Shown: positions 31,616 to 48,900, counted from the first letter of the stretch. The stretch: DNA of 64,000 nucleotides from Linnemannia hyalina (GCA_019671135.1 JAHRHY010000011.1:434001-498000), one strand, 5' to 3'. Notes: generated by a model from the letters alone, not told the origin. Numbers and translations: made by a program.

Positions 31616-33138
31616 TTAAGCAGTAGCCTGGGCATCGTAGGCAGCCTTCTCGATCTTGTAGGCCTCCATAGCAATGCGGTTCTTGTCGGTGTAGCGGGTC
31701 TTCTCGGGCTCGGCGAGGTTCTTCCAGTTCTCGGCAAAGGCCTGGGACTGCTCCTTGAGGTTCAAGTGGGCATACTTGCCAGACTCACGCAAGTCCTTGG
31801 CGTAGAGGAAGAAGTTGGAGAGAGGGCGCTTGGGTGCGTTGGGGTCCTTGAGCGAGGGGAGACCCTTCTTGCCAGACTCGCGCAACTGGGCGCGGCGCTG
31901 GTTCTCGAGCTTGTACTCGGCAGGGGTCATCTCCTCGAGACGGTCCTTGGTCTCCTGCTTGAAAGCCTCAAAGTTGGCGCGGTATCTGTCTTGGTAGGCC
32001 TGTCATCGTTCATTAGAAGAATCGTCATGGTGAGTTTGGTTGTCGTTGTTGATGATGTTCCCCATAGCATTGGGTAGGTTGGCATCAGCGTTGCGTTACA
32101 TATCGCCATGAAATGTCCGACGTTTCTTGTTCATAGGATGGGGTATCGATATATTTACCTGCTTCTCGTCGGCGCCAAGGTTCTTCCAGAGCTCGGCAGC
32201 AACGGCACCCTCGACGGTGGGGACAACGGGCTTTCCGGAGGCCTTGACACGCTCCATGTGCTCGCGGAAGAACATGTTCCAGGAAGTACCGGGACGCTTG
32301 GGCATGGCGATAGCCGTGACTAATAACGTCAGCAAAAGGTAAACAAGGCAACGGAACAGGGTTAGCGAACGCTGCATTGACGAGTCGATAACGCGTCGGT
32401 ATTTTTGACCAAGCTGGCTGCCAGTCCACGACGCGTTCATGTTGGTGAGAAAAGGTAAACAAGGCTTTGTAAAAAGAAAAGGCCCAAAGAACAAAAAGAT
32501 AAACAATTGGAACGCGCTCCTGCGGTCCCGAGTTGTGTTGTTTTTTTTTGGTTCCAGTCAAGAAAACGTTCGTTATCGGTGGTGGTAGTGGATGCTATTT
32601 TCATCATCGTTGGTGGCGCTGGGTCCATGGTCACCTAGAAGGACAAAGGAAAATAAAACACGCGACGACGAGGTGTCCAGGCCGGGGTGTGCCAACCCTG
32701 GCGAGGTAATACTGTCTAAGCCTGTGGTTCCGAGATACCCCTCAACAAAAAAGGCCCAAGTGTTTGTCTTTTCTTAGGTAGTGAGGTGATGATCCGAACC
32801 TAGGTGATGGGTTTGTCACTATGTCACTGATCTCCTGCACTGGTGCCCTAGGGAACACCACGTTTGAAAACAAGACAACAAGCACAATAGCAACGACCAA
32901 CACCCAGAAACGAAAAAGTAAAAAAAAAGTTTTATGTGGTGGGGAGTGAGGAGGGATGGGAGGAGGATGAGGGAGAGGATAGAGGGAGGAGGATGGATGT
33001 GTTGATGGGTGTTGTTGCTTGACGCGGATCAGCGTTGGATAGACGGGGTGAATAATAACAACATAATAATAATATTTGCTTACTCTTCTTGGGCTTGATA
33101 GGCTTGGAAGCCTTTGAGGCCTTGGGTTCCTTGGGCAT
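31616..33138 (-). CDS. Two-HMG-box DNA-binding protein (HMGB/ABF2-like)
   Basis: Non-sequence-specific DNA-bending architectural protein. Exons 33138-33084, 32319-32159 and 31999-31616 give 199 residues. The first 18 residues are Lys/Pro/Ser-rich, encoded by a small separate exon. Box A (about 24-90) starts 'MPKRPGTSWNMFFREHMERVK', with 'AAELWKNLGADEKQAYQDRY'; box B (about 124-192) starts 'DPNAPKRPLSNFFLYAKDLRE', with 'FAENWKNLAEPEKTRYTDK'. The two-box layout fits nuclear HMGB or mitochondrial Abf2/TFAM. The basic Lys/Ser leader is not a typical amphipathic Arg-rich presequence, so location is open. An in-frame ATG at residue 24 could give a shorter form. Intron 1 (764 bases) holds an unexplained sequence island (see findings). 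Codon bias suggests high expression. Confidence 0.9.
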
Positions 33139-36100
33139 AGTGTAAGAGGTGTGTGAAAGAGGTGTAAGGGAGAAAGAAGTGTGTGTGTGTGTGAGAGTGG
33201 TTGTGTCTCTTTTGTGTGTACGGGGTGGGAGTGGGAGTGGGTAAGGAAAAGAGAGAAGTGGAAAAAGAAGGGGGGAGAAGGTCCTTTGTATGTGGATGGC
33301 ACGACGAAAAAAATTCTTCGCTTCCCAGTCCTGTCCTGTCCTCTGTCCTCTCCTGTCCTGCGGCTGGAAGGGGCAAGAAAAAAAAAGGCTCTTGTTGTGA
33401 TTCAATCATTCGAATGTCTTGCGTCGACTGGTCCAGCCCAGTGCAGTCCACTCCAACAAAGGGGTGTCTCCCTCCCTCTCACACCACACAACACACACGC
33501 ACGCACAAACAGCGAAAAAAATCATCATACGCATCACACGCACTTGACTCTGGTCCACCGCCCCAGACCAAAAATTGCATTGCTCTCATGATTACTCTGA
33601 GCGGGCAATCAATTTAGTTGCTTTCATGCCATTTCAAAACATACACACAACACACAACCATAAACACACTCTTCTTCTACTCTGTCTTAACTTGCTCTTC
33701 CTCGCTGCCTGTTGTTCATCGCTTCTCACCCTCTCAACTTTTCCCTTTTTCTCCTCGTTTCTCTCTTCTCTCGCTTGCCTCGTTGTCATTTCTCCCCCAG
33801 TTTGTGCTTCGTCAGCGCATAAGAAATCAGCAGGGGCTTGAAACAAGAGTCGTCACGTGATATTACTACTCCACTAAAAATAGGCTCTTTTAGGCGGCTC
33901 ACGCTTGGGTCGACAGAAGGCGGCTAGGGTATAGCAAGGGGGTGCATGAGCGATTTTGACTTGATTGCGCATTAGAGCCGCATTAACAGGCGCACAGGCA
34001 TAGGACATACAGGGCGTACAGCGCCTAGGAAAGAGGCGCACTCTATGTCAACATTGGTATTAAGGAGAGCAAGATGTGCGTGTCTATTTGTCTCTGTCAG
34101 TTTGCCCGCCTCTGCCTGTCGTACGGGAGAAAAGGGCGCGACGCGTTTTATGGGGTATTAATCGACCACTTGATGCTATCCTCCGATGAGTGGTTGAAAA
34201 TAAACCTACTGAACACACAACTCCATGCATACAACTGTGACGAAAAAGTACAGCCACCACTGACACCATGGTCAGTAGTCCTCCATTCACCCGGCCCACT
34301 AACCTTCCGGCCAGCAGAGTAGTTAGCTGAACGGAATCTCAGTTCAAAATACATATCACGTAACAACGAACAAAAAATGAAAACATCGTACTGTCGGTCG
34401 TTTTCCTTCACTCTCTTCCACCTTCCTTCCTCCAACTCTTCTGACATAACAAAACTACGTGTATTACAATCGATCGATGGTTTTTTTAGTGAGAGACGCC
34501 GTCGAAGGGGTTGGACACCTTTTATTTATTTGATATCCTTGGCATGTTATGATTGCATTCCCTGAACCCTTAGAAACTGGGATCAAATGGTCATCCTTTT
34601 CTTTCAACCTGTCCGCAATGTCCCGTTGAACGAAGTGCCTGTTGAGCAAAAGAATAAAAACGACCACAACTACCCTTCTCCTTCGCGACCGACATTCAAC
34701 TCCTTCTTCACTCTCTTCGCTACAAACGAACAACAAACGACAACAACTTGTAAAAACAAACAACTCTCTCCTTTCACATTAGAATTTTCGCCCGTCTTCA
34801 CACATTACGCCCAGTCATATCAACCAATCACTTCACGAGACTTTTGTCCATCCCGCGCATCAAGACTCTTCCTTACTTTTTGCCCTCGTGGTTTGTATCA
34901 CCTCCAACCATTCCTCATCTGACGCGCTAAACAGCCCGCCACTGACACGTTCCCATCGACATCAGCTCACCCCTAAAATAACTATCCTTGCCGCTGCTTT
35001 CAGGTAACGAACGAGTTTGACCCTTTTGTTATTTCGCCTTTGTTTTTGCAGAAAGACGTGTACCAGATTGCTCCGTCTACGGAAAATAGAAAGAAAAAAA
35101 GGAACAGTAACTCGGGCTAATGAGCAAAAAGCCGCTCGTTGTAGAGAAAACGAGGGCCCTTTTTCGTGCCTTTGTTTTCTTCTATCCCCTTTCATTCTAT
35201 CCCACAATGTATCTCTGGGGTCCGGAACTGAAATGGGTCCCCAGACAAACAGGTTTGCGGTTAAGAGACAAGGTGCAAGGAATAAACAAGAGTGGTTCTT
35301 GATGGGTGGAGGAGAACCAATTCATGCATCTACCACACCTTCGAAACGACAACTGGCTCATATCCTCCTTTCCTTGCTCTCCCCTTTTTGTTCCCTTGGA
35401 ATCGTTTGATTACTCAAACACTGAAAAAGATCGTGTGGAAACTACAGTGCATGAGAGAAAAGAATGGGTCCTTTCATACATCCTTGGACTAGAAATTGAA
35501 CGAACCCGCGCCACAGATTTGGGCGAATGGGCTGATGAGGCGTTGGGGGCTAGTAATGGTGAAGATATGGAGAATTAAAGAGGAAGGCATGAGGGGTAAA
35601 GAGGGAAGGAGGCGAAGGTGCAAGGGTACATTATTACAAAGGAGCTGCGGGAAAGAAAAGAAACAAAGGGAAGCAGAATGAACTTGATCCACAAATTCTG
35701 ATGCAAACCTGCCAAGACCAACTTGATCTGTTCCTTCCCTCCTTCCATCCCTCCTTCAATCCACATCCACATCCACCTTTCATTCATTGTTTGCTTCCAT
35801 CGGATCATGGAGATAGACAGACAGGCGTCGCCTTCCCTGTTCAATGTGTGCGTGTGTCTCCTCCCTCCCCCCTTTTGTCGCTCTCTCCTCCTCTCTCCCC
35901 GTTTCTCTTTCAGTGCTATTCCCCCACCACCACCAACCACACTGGGATCTTTCCAGCGCATAGAGGATTTTTCTGTGCCTTGTGTCTGTTTGCCTGTCTT
36001 TATTCATATGTGGTTGTGGCGGCATTCATTTCGGCCCTTTTCTTTTTCTTCTTCAGACCGAACCACTCACCCATTCTTGAAGAGAGTGAAAAAAAAGAGA

Positions 36101-37336
36101 GGGTGACAGAGAGCCTTCTTTCCCTCTCTCCTTCCCTCGCATTATCTTCCTGTGTGGATTGACCCTCGTGTCCGAACTTTTTTTTGTTATGGTAATTGTT
36201 ATTTAGCCCTGCCTGCATGTCTAAATATGTTCACATCCTCCCTATTGACGTACTTTGTTTTTCGCCTGGTGATCACACAGCCTAGCACAACAACAAAGCG
36301 AAAAAAGAAAAAAGGAGGGAGAACTCACACAGACTTCATCTGCAATTACTCAGTTGCACTCTCACATTGATACACACGCCCACCACCCCCCTTCCCTACA
36401 CCACTCGACTCGTTACTTTTGTTTTGGAGCTCAAATGGTGGTGGCTGCTACACCGGATTTCCATATGAACAAGCCAACACCTTCCCCTCCCCCCCTCGAC
36501 TTGCCCGGTCCTTCCTGGGTGTATTTCTGCATGTCGTAGGTCATGAAGAAGGACAGAGCACAGAAAAGAAATAATACTCAACCTCGTGTTCTTCCCCTTC
36601 CTTTCCTCCTTTTCTTCTTTCTTCTTTCTTCTCTTTACCATCCTTCTTCTCTCCAAATCACGAATTCCATCGGTTCGTGTTCGCGATACATCCTTGTATG
36701 CCACCACTGGGTTAACACCGAACAGAACAACAACAAGAAAACAATAGTATTTAACCCGATTCTGTGTCCAACTCCCCCACTTCGTAAAGACTAATCAGAA
36801 TCCGAACCCCTCCAAAGGACCCATCCTCCCTTTCTCTTCCTTATGTCTTTCCCTTTACTTTTTCTCATTCTCTTTCGTTTTTCTCTTTCAATCTCTTCTC
36901 TTGTTCTAACCACTGCCTGCTTTCCAATCTCTGGCCCATTGACGATCCACTCCACTTCGCTCCACTCTGCCCATTAAACGATAAACCCCATCGAAGAACC
37001 CATTTTTCAAGGTCACCATCTCGAAGTGTCCTTCCCCTTCTTTCCTTCCTTTCTTCTTTTCTTCCTCCATCTTTTTCTTTCCTTCTCTCCTTCTTCTTTC
37101 CTTTCCTTGTATCTTTCTAGACACTCTTAAATCCTCCCGGTCCTTTGTCATTTTTTATCTCCTTACACCTATATCTCTTCTCTAATATCCTACAACACCA
37201 CCCGTCAACTTCAACCTCGGCACTTCCCGTTCTGACCTTCTGAACTTTTGACATTTACATCCTCTAGCTAGTTACTCTTTCCTCTTTCACTTTCTATTCC
37301 CTTTTCAACACATACACCTTCAACAGCTACTTCAAT
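33139..37336. other. 4.2-kb gene-poor region, divergent promoter of HMG and kinase genes
   Basis: No gene could be supported on either strand. 33140-33260 is a (GT)-rich leader for the HMG gene. 33880-34050 is GC-richer with repeated GGCGC-type words ('aggcgcacaggc', 'cagggcgtacagcgcc', 'gaggcgcac'), of unknown meaning. 36800-37336 is strongly C/T-rich on + and leads into the kinase ATG. A 90-codon frame at 35306-35578 on + is not low-complexity but matches nothing known to me. Confidence 0.5.
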
Positions 37337-42555
<5,219 letters not shown>

Positions 42556-42595
42556 GAAAGATGATAGTTGGTGTTGTTGCCTTTTCATTCTGCAC

Positions 42596-42601
42596 AATAA
42601 A
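42596..42601 (+). terminator. AATAAA polyadenylation signal of the kinase gene
   Basis: AATAAA 40 bases after the kinase stop, before the converging small secreted-protein gene. Confidence 0.5.
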
Positions 42602-42729
42602 AAACGAAAAAGAGAACTCTCCCCCTTTTTGATCCAAGAATCTTGGACTACAAACAAACAAAAACAAAGGAGCATTCGAATGCCAGGACTGTCCTCCTTA
42701 TTTCAGCACCTGATACCGCGCGCGCATGA

Positions 42730-42987
42730 TTACCCGCCTAGTTTCCAGCCCATCTGTCTGCTTGCTTGCGTGCCTCCACTGCGCTTCTTCATCTCGCCTC
42801 CCCAACAGACGCCGGGTAAATCAGTCATACGGGAGAGGGTTCTGTTCTTGTCGTAGGCTTGAACATTAGTGCTAGTAGTGGGAAGGGCGTTGTCGTCGTG
42901 TGAGTTGGGGATGACAGAGGCGGCTGGTGTTGCTTGGACGATCAGAAGGGCTGCCGCGAGGAGTGTGATGACTGTTATGGTTTTCAT
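42730..42987 (-). CDS. Small secreted protein with Kex2-like site (85 aa)
   Basis: A single short exon. Residues 1-19 are a clear signal peptide (Lys2, hydrophobic 'VITLLAAALLIVQA', small residues before cleavage near 19-23). The mature part has one N-glycosylation sequon (Asn48-Arg-Thr), a single Cys at 61 ('GVCWGG') and a basic 'KKR' at 67-69, followed by a 16-residue C-terminal peptide beginning Ser-Gly-Gly and ending Leu-Gly-Gly. That layout resembles a Kex2-processed precursor, though with a single peptide copy. The promoter has a TATATTAAATA-type element at 43115-43126, about 130 bases upstream. It converges with the kinase gene, the stop codons being 175 bases apart. No homologue comes to mind. 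It could be an effector, a peptide signal, or a truncated frame of a larger gene; signal peptide plus promoter argue that it is real. Confidence 0.55.
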   Translation of the reverse strand: MKTITVITLLAAALLIVQATPAASVIPNSHDDNALPTTSTNVQAYDKNRTLSRMTDLPGVCWGGEMKKRSGGTQASRQMGWKLGG

Positions 42988-43114
42988 AGTTGTTTTGTTT
43001 TGTATGTGTGTGATTGTGTGGGTAAGTGAGAGAGCAGGGAGTAGAAAGAAAAGTTAGTGAGAAGTGCGAAAGGAGGATTTTGTGTAGTCCGAAAAAATAG
43101 TATGGAGTTACTGG

Positions 43115-43126
43115 ATATATTAAATA
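43115..43126 (-). promoter_or_regulatory. Candidate TATA element for the small secreted-protein gene
   Basis: AT-only stretch (ATATATTAAATA on +) about 130 bases upstream of the ATG at 42987, within otherwise mixed sequence. Confidence 0.4.
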
Positions 43127-43201
43127 GGAGGTACATTTTTTTTTACAGGATTCTCTTAGACCATACCCTGCATGTCCACGCGCACAAATGGGAAAAAGTG
43201 G

Positions 43202-45199
43202 CTAACGGATGGGACGGATAATGTCGAATCGAGAGGGAAAGAGGCGCCGAAACTCCTTCTCGGGGGACAGGGCACTCTCTCCAGGGGAATTCAGCGAGAT
43301 ATGACGAAGTGCTGGCCAGCAACGATATTCAACACCATCATCCGGACAATCCATCTCGTCCAGCAACAACTTGACGTCCAGCAAGAGACCCATAGTCTTC
43401 AAGTCCTCCTTCAGCCACGGCTCATCAACATCGACAGGGTCGTCTTTGGGCCTCCATCGTACAGTCGCAAAATCATTCCTCCAGTGATTATCATCTGTCT
43501 CCTCGGTCTTGAGCCAGTCAATCCAGCCCTCGACTGTCGCACTCCTCAAAGCCCTTTGCTGTTTACTCTCCTTCTTCTCCTTCTGACTTTCCCACGACAA
43601 GATCCAACCGAGGTCCTTAGGTTGACAAGACGGCTTCCTCTCCAGAGACTCAAGCCTCAAGATGCACAAGTGCTTCATCCTTGTCAAGAGACATAACCCA
43701 CCCTCCAACCTCAGATCCAGTTTCGGATAGACAATAGCTCCGTTCACGTTGTGCTGAATTGGCATGCTGATTTGAAGGTCCTGCAAATTGGGGCAGATCC
43801 TGGAGAAGTAGCCAAAGACAATTCGGGACCGGGCTGGCGACGTGAACTCGGGCTCTGTTCGACTGTAGATCGAGCAGTGCAACGTCCGGAGTTTTCGACA
43901 CATCCACACCTGTGTCTGTCCATGATTACAAGCGACCCTGAACTGGTTCCACTCTCGGTCGGAATTCACCTTGCCCTTGTCCCTCTCGACCTCCAAATAC
44001 CCCTTGTGGATGATATGAGATCGAGCATGAACGTCCAGGGCCTCGACCATGATTGCAGTCCTAGGCGCCCGTAGATGAAGCAGGTGTGGAGACTTGCAGA
44101 GGTATTGATGGAGGCGGCAGTTAGGTCCTGTCGCACTCAAGTCAATGTTATGGAGTTCGAGCGTTGTCACCACATTGTGAAGGCTTCTCAGGGAAGAAAG
44201 GATCTTGTCTGTTAGGTCGCCACCCCAAAAGCTCCATCCAGTCAGAGTCAGATCCAGCTCATACATGACGTCTGACAACTCCAGGTCGAGGACCCCATCG
44301 CGGAAGGCCGTGGGGTGAACATGAAAAGTCGAGAGTCGGATGGACCGATTCTGGAGGGACTGAACGAGCCGTGAGAGACTGTACTGCGCCGAGGCGGTGT
44401 TGTTTGTGCGCATGTCGACCAGTCGCAGGGCTTCGAGCTTGGGTGTGGCCGAGAGCAGGTTCTCGAAGTGCCACTGTAAGAGATGTACTCTTCGCAGACT
44501 GAGGGACCGCAGTCGGAGAGGGGCTCCAGCAGGAATGGACTCGAGTCCTTTAACGAGTAGGTAGCCTCGGGTTGTGAACGAGACTGTCTCGAGGAGAGGA
44601 GAGGATCGAAACACGTCTGACATCGAGACGGAGGCGTTGGGTCCACCCCATTGCAGGCACAGCCGCGTCAAGGACCCCAGGAAGGGTAGTAGCATCGGGA
44701 AGCCGTCCCTGAGGCCTTGTCTTCCGCTGATCTCCAGGTGTCGAAGTGGGCTGACATCCTTTAGGAGCCACCGCGGGTTCGAAGGTTGCTTCTGTCGCCA
44801 TTGGTTCAACTCATGGCTCCTCTGCAGAGCATCCACCAATGCCTGCCAACGTCTTTCCTTGTGCGGATCCACATCATGTAGTCCATAGTATCTACCGAAC
44901 CCATCATACCAACGCAGGCTCCCCGCAGTTGGAAGGTTTTCCAGTGCTGCTGTCGATGCCTTTGACGAGAAGAACGAGAGGAGACCCTGTTGTTGTTCCA
45001 GTCCGTAGTCGACGACAACTTCGCGGACAAAGAGGTGGTGGAACATTCGGTGCCAGTCTCGACAAACTTGGAGGACTGCAAGGTTGTCGGCGGGCGTGTC
45101 GATAAAGGAGACGATGCGTTCTAGGATTTCGGGGATATGGATGGGTGAACGAGGTCGTTCCTGTGGGGGTGCGCGCTTCGTCTTGAACAGACCCTTCAT
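43202..45199 (-). CDS. F-box protein with leucine-rich-like repeats
   Basis: Probable substrate receptor of an SCF ubiquitin ligase. A single exon of 665 residues; the ATG at 45199 ('MKGLFKTKRAPPQE') is chosen because the frame above it has no ATG. The F-box lies at about 19-60: 'IHIPEILERIVSFIDTPADNLAVLQVCRDWHRMFHHLFVREV' contains the expected Pro-Glu-Ile, Leu and Cys-Arg-x-Trp positions for Skp1 binding. The rest has irregular leucine-rich repeats ('LRHLEISGRQGL', 'LTRLCLQWGG', 'LLETVSFTTRGYL', 'LRSLSLRRVHLL', 'LEALRLVDMRTN', 'NVVTTLELHNIDL', 'CRKLRTLHCSIYS', 'NLQDLQISMP', 'LCILRLESLER'), the layout of the large F-box/LRR families of Mortierella-type fungi. The substrate is unknown. Confidence 0.85.
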   Translation of the reverse strand: MKGLFKTKRAPPQERPRSPIHIPEILERIVSFIDTPADNLAVLQVCRDWHRMFHHLFVREVVVDYGLEQQQGLLSFFSSKASTAALENLPTAGSLRWYDGFGRYYGLHDVDPHKERRWQALVDALQRSHELNQWRQKQPSNPRWLLKDVSPLRHLEISGRQGLRDGFPMLLPFLGSLTRLCLQWGGPNASVSMSDVFRSSPLLETVSFTTRGYLLVKGLESIPAGAPLRLRSLSLRRVHLLQWHFENLLSATPKLEALRLVDMRTNNTASAQYSLSRLVQSLQNRSIRLSTFHVHPTAFRDGVLDLELSDVMYELDLTLTGWSFWGGDLTDKILSSLRSLHNVVTTLELHNIDLSATGPNCRLHQYLCKSPHLLHLRAPRTAIMVEALDVHARSHIIHKGYLEVERDKGKVNSDREWNQFRVACNHGQTQVWMCRKLRTLHCSIYSRTEPEFTSPARSRIVFGYFSRICPNLQDLQISMPIQHNVNGAIVYPKLDLRLEGGLCLLTRMKHLCILRLESLERKPSCQPKDLGWILSWESQKEKKESKQQRALRSATVEGWIDWLKTEETDDNHWRNDFATVRWRPKDDPVDVDEPWLKEDLKTMGLLLDVKLLLDEMDCPDDGVEYRCWPALRHISLNSPGESALSPEKEFRRLFPSRFDIIRPIR

Positions 45200-45908
45200 C
45201 GTGTGTGGTCCGTGATGTGGAAATGGAAGTAGAAGAAAGTGGATGAGGTGCGCAGATGTCAATGGAGGAAATGGAGTGAATGAATGGCAAAAAAGGAGTT
45301 GAAAAGGAATGAGAGCACTGGAGGAAAGAAGTGCTGGACAGTTCTAGGCAGTGCCTTTTCTGCATTGGTTCTGCACTACAGAAAAGTGGCTGTCATCTTT
45401 TCTCTTCAATTGACACGCTTTTTTCTGCCTTCTTTTTTCTTCCTTCTCACCCAATTGACCTGGAGTGTGTGTGGAGTGTGTACGGAGAGTGTGAAGAGGT
45501 GTGTGTGTAGCGAAGGCAAAAAAAAACACGACCCGCATTCACCACTCTCCTTGCTGCCGTTTTCTTTTGGCATAGCTAACGAAATCGTACACTCATAATT
45601 TTGGGGAGGTTGCGTGACAAGAAAGGACTGGGGATGGGGTATCGCAACAAGAGAAAAACTAATGGTCTTCCCTCCTTGCCCTCTATCTCTCTCCAGCCTC
45701 TTTTTCTGCGTGTGCCAGGACTCGCTTGCAGATTGCAACTGTGCGTAGGTTTTCGACCTCGTCAAACAGTCTTCCCGGTTAAAAGTTGGTGGCGTCGAAT
45801 CTATGTTCGCCCAAAAATAAGCTCTTATCAAGTAGGGTTCTTTAGCAAATGACGTGCCAAAGCGAGGTTGTTTAATACAAATACACTATCCTACTTCAAT
45901 TCTTCACT
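45200..45908. other. Spacer between DIS3 3' end and F-box gene
   Basis: About 700 bases between two minus-strand genes: the F-box promoter on one side, the DIS3 3' flank on the other. (GT/GA)-rich blocks near 45465-45510. No gene is supported. Confidence 0.45.
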
Positions 45909-48900
45909 TCAAGCCTTGGTACGCTTCCCTGCGCGCTTCTTGTCCTGATCCTGACCCGGCGCCTCCTCACGCTTCTTCGAGGTGAGAGCATGGGCCTCAG
46001 GATCATCCTTGTTAGAAATACCATGGACACTAATACCCTCAATCCAGGGCTTCAAAAGCTCCATCTTCAACTTTTGGCGCATACCACCCTCTCCACCGCC
46101 CTTGAGATCATCATCAATCGAGATCTGGACCATCACCTTCTGGAACAGCTGCACCTGCGTCTTGGGCGTCTCGCCCTCTGCAAGAGTCTCAGTCGACTGC
46201 AAGCAATCCGTCTCGGGATTGTACACCAAGATAGGCTGTGGCTGTGCTGCTGCATCTCCAGAGTCGGCAGTCTTGGGGACCTTGGCGCTGGCATAGATAA
46301 TACCCTCGATACCGTACTTAGGGATGAGGACAATGAAGGCGTTCTTGAGGATGCGGATGACATATCCTTCTTCCTCCTCGGTCTTGTTCTTGAAGAACAG
46401 GTGTGTGAACAGCTCGACTGAGCTTCTTGCGGCCTGCTGGGCCATGCGGTTACGATGGTTCAAGTCTATTCGAGGCGAGAAGTATGTAGTGATTAGCATA
46501 TTGGGGAGGCATAATAACTAACAACGAGACTTGAAATGAACGATGCCTGAGAGACTTACTTCCACACAGGTCGTTCATCTTCTCCTTGTCGGTCAACTCA
46601 TCGCCATAGGCAAGGCTCGAGTCAATGGCAGCATGCAACTGACGATGGACCATCACATCTATCATTTTTAACAAAGAAATTACACATAAAAAGGATTAGT
46701 TCTACGAGTATATTTGAACGATATACATAAGGAAAATAACGACAAAGGCGAGAATGCTTACCAGAGTAACGACGAATGGGTGAGGTGAAATGGGTGTAAA
46801 TGTCGGTGGCAAGACCATAATGTCTAAACTCTTGTTCAATCTGGGCACCCGAGCAAAAGTACAAGGCCTGCATCATGCAACGGGTCGTCATGATACGCAA
46901 CAGCTTGTTGAAGTAGGGCTCCTCGGGCAAGACGGCATTGTCCAGCGAGTCTGAAAGCGTCTTTGAGGTCGAGTGGTCAATATCAATTCCGAAACGAGCG
47001 ACAGCCTTCTCGAGCTTCTCAAAGTTGGCGCTGGGTGGCTGGGGATGGCATCGCAGCATGGCCGAGTCCGGGAACTTTTCGTAGATCTTGCGGGCGACAG
47101 AGATGTTGGCCAACAACATGAACTCCTCGACCAGAGCGTTGGTCTCCTTGAGCTCTTTCATCTCCACGTCCACGGGGTCCTGGGTGTCGCGCTCCAAACT
47201 GAAACGAACCTCGGGACTGGCCAAAGTCAAAGCTCCCATATCGAGACGGCGCTGCTTCAACTTCTTGGCCAACATGTTGAGGATCCTGATTCCTGAAGTG
47301 ACATCGTCCTGCATGTTGGCGTCATCGATCCTGTTCTGGGCCTCCTCGTAGGTAAGCGAAGCCTTAGAGGCGATCACACTCTTGGTGAAGCGGACGTTAA
47401 CGATCTCGGCATCCTTGTTGAGTTCCCAGATGCAAGAAAAGGCAAGACGCTCCACGTTCGATCTCAACGAGCACAGGTTGGTACCCAACAGCGAGGGCAA
47501 CATGTCGATTCTCTTGTCGACCAAGTAGACAGTGGTTCCACGACTGGCAGCCTCTTGATCCATGACGTTGCCGGGCTTGACGAAATGGGTAACATCGGCG
47601 ATATGGACACCGACCTGGTAGTTTCCGTTAGCGAGAGGGACGACATGGAGGGCATCATCGATATCGGTACATCCTGGGGGATCAATACTGCAAACGTTCA
47701 AGGAGCGGAAATCCTCGCGACCAGCAAAGTGCTCGGGCTGGACAACCCAGTTTTCACCCTCGACAGGGAGGAAGCTTAAAACTTGCTTGGAGAACTCGTG
47801 GAAAGGAACATCGTGCTCCAGCAAAAGAACCTCTGTCTCGGTCGACTTGTCTCCTGCCTCTCCCAGTGCGCGGATGAAATGTCCAATAGGGTAGCGAGAA
47901 GTCCTGGGCCACGAATCGATCGCGACAATGATACGCTTGCCCAATAGCGCGTGGGCCTGACGGGTCCTGATCTTGATCTTGGGGATCTTTGACTCCATGG
48001 CATAGAACAAAACGTTGACGGGGGCGCTTGATCCTGCAGGGGTATGAACAGACTTGCGGTCAATGAAACCACAGTACTGTCTCCAGTTGCGACGAATGAT
48101 TCCGACAACCTTTCCGCAGGGTTGAGGTGTATCCAGCTTGTGAGTCTCCACAGCAGCAGGCTTCTCAGCCTCGGGTTCAGCCATAACAGCGTCCTCCTTT
48201 ACAGCAGTAGCAGCGGCCTCTTGCTCGGCCTTCAAGCTCTCCTCCTCGGCCTGCTCCTCCTCCTCATCCACGACAACGCCTGTAGGGGTGGTTCTCCATT
48301 CTGATTTGGGCAAAAGCTCCACTGCAATGATATCTCCATCGACAGCACGGTTCAAGTTTGAGCGTCCAACAATCAAAATCGTTCCCTCCTCTCCATTGAT
48401 CTTGGTGTAAATCGAGCCCTAATTAATCCACAAGAAACGTTCAGTTTAATACATGATACTATGTTCTCTGCTGCATCATTTGTCTTCCTAGTTATATGTT
48501 GACGAATATGTCCTTACCTCCAAGTAGTTGTGGCTGCTGATTCCGAGCTTTCCTTGCAGGTACTTTCCAGACTTGATTCCGTTTGAAACATGAGCTGGCG
48601 ACAGGTGCTCGTCGTAGATTGTCTTTTGTCCATCGTCCAGATCCTTAGCGCTTGACATCATGTCCAAAATCTCGGTGTTATCCAGCGCCTCGATATACCA
48701 CTTGACTATGTTCGACACATTTGCAATTGAATCATGTCATTAGCAATCCAGGTTTCAACCTTCAGGTCATCCATATTCACGACTGAATTGACTATACGCC
48801 ATCCTGTGAGACACGTACCAGAGATGGCTTGAAGACCGTCGGCGGTTGCCTTGTCCCTGTTTCCGGCATCATCGGTCATCATGACGACCGAGACTCTGGG

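Noticed and set aside
32096..32506. Hydrophobic N-terminal extension in frame with HMG box A
   Set aside because: It reads through the intron; a good TTATTAG acceptor and the conserved basic exon 1 explain the gene better.
35306..35578. 90-codon plus-strand frame in the gene desert
   Set aside because: Not low-complexity, but no homology, no splice partners and no promoter; cannot be supported.
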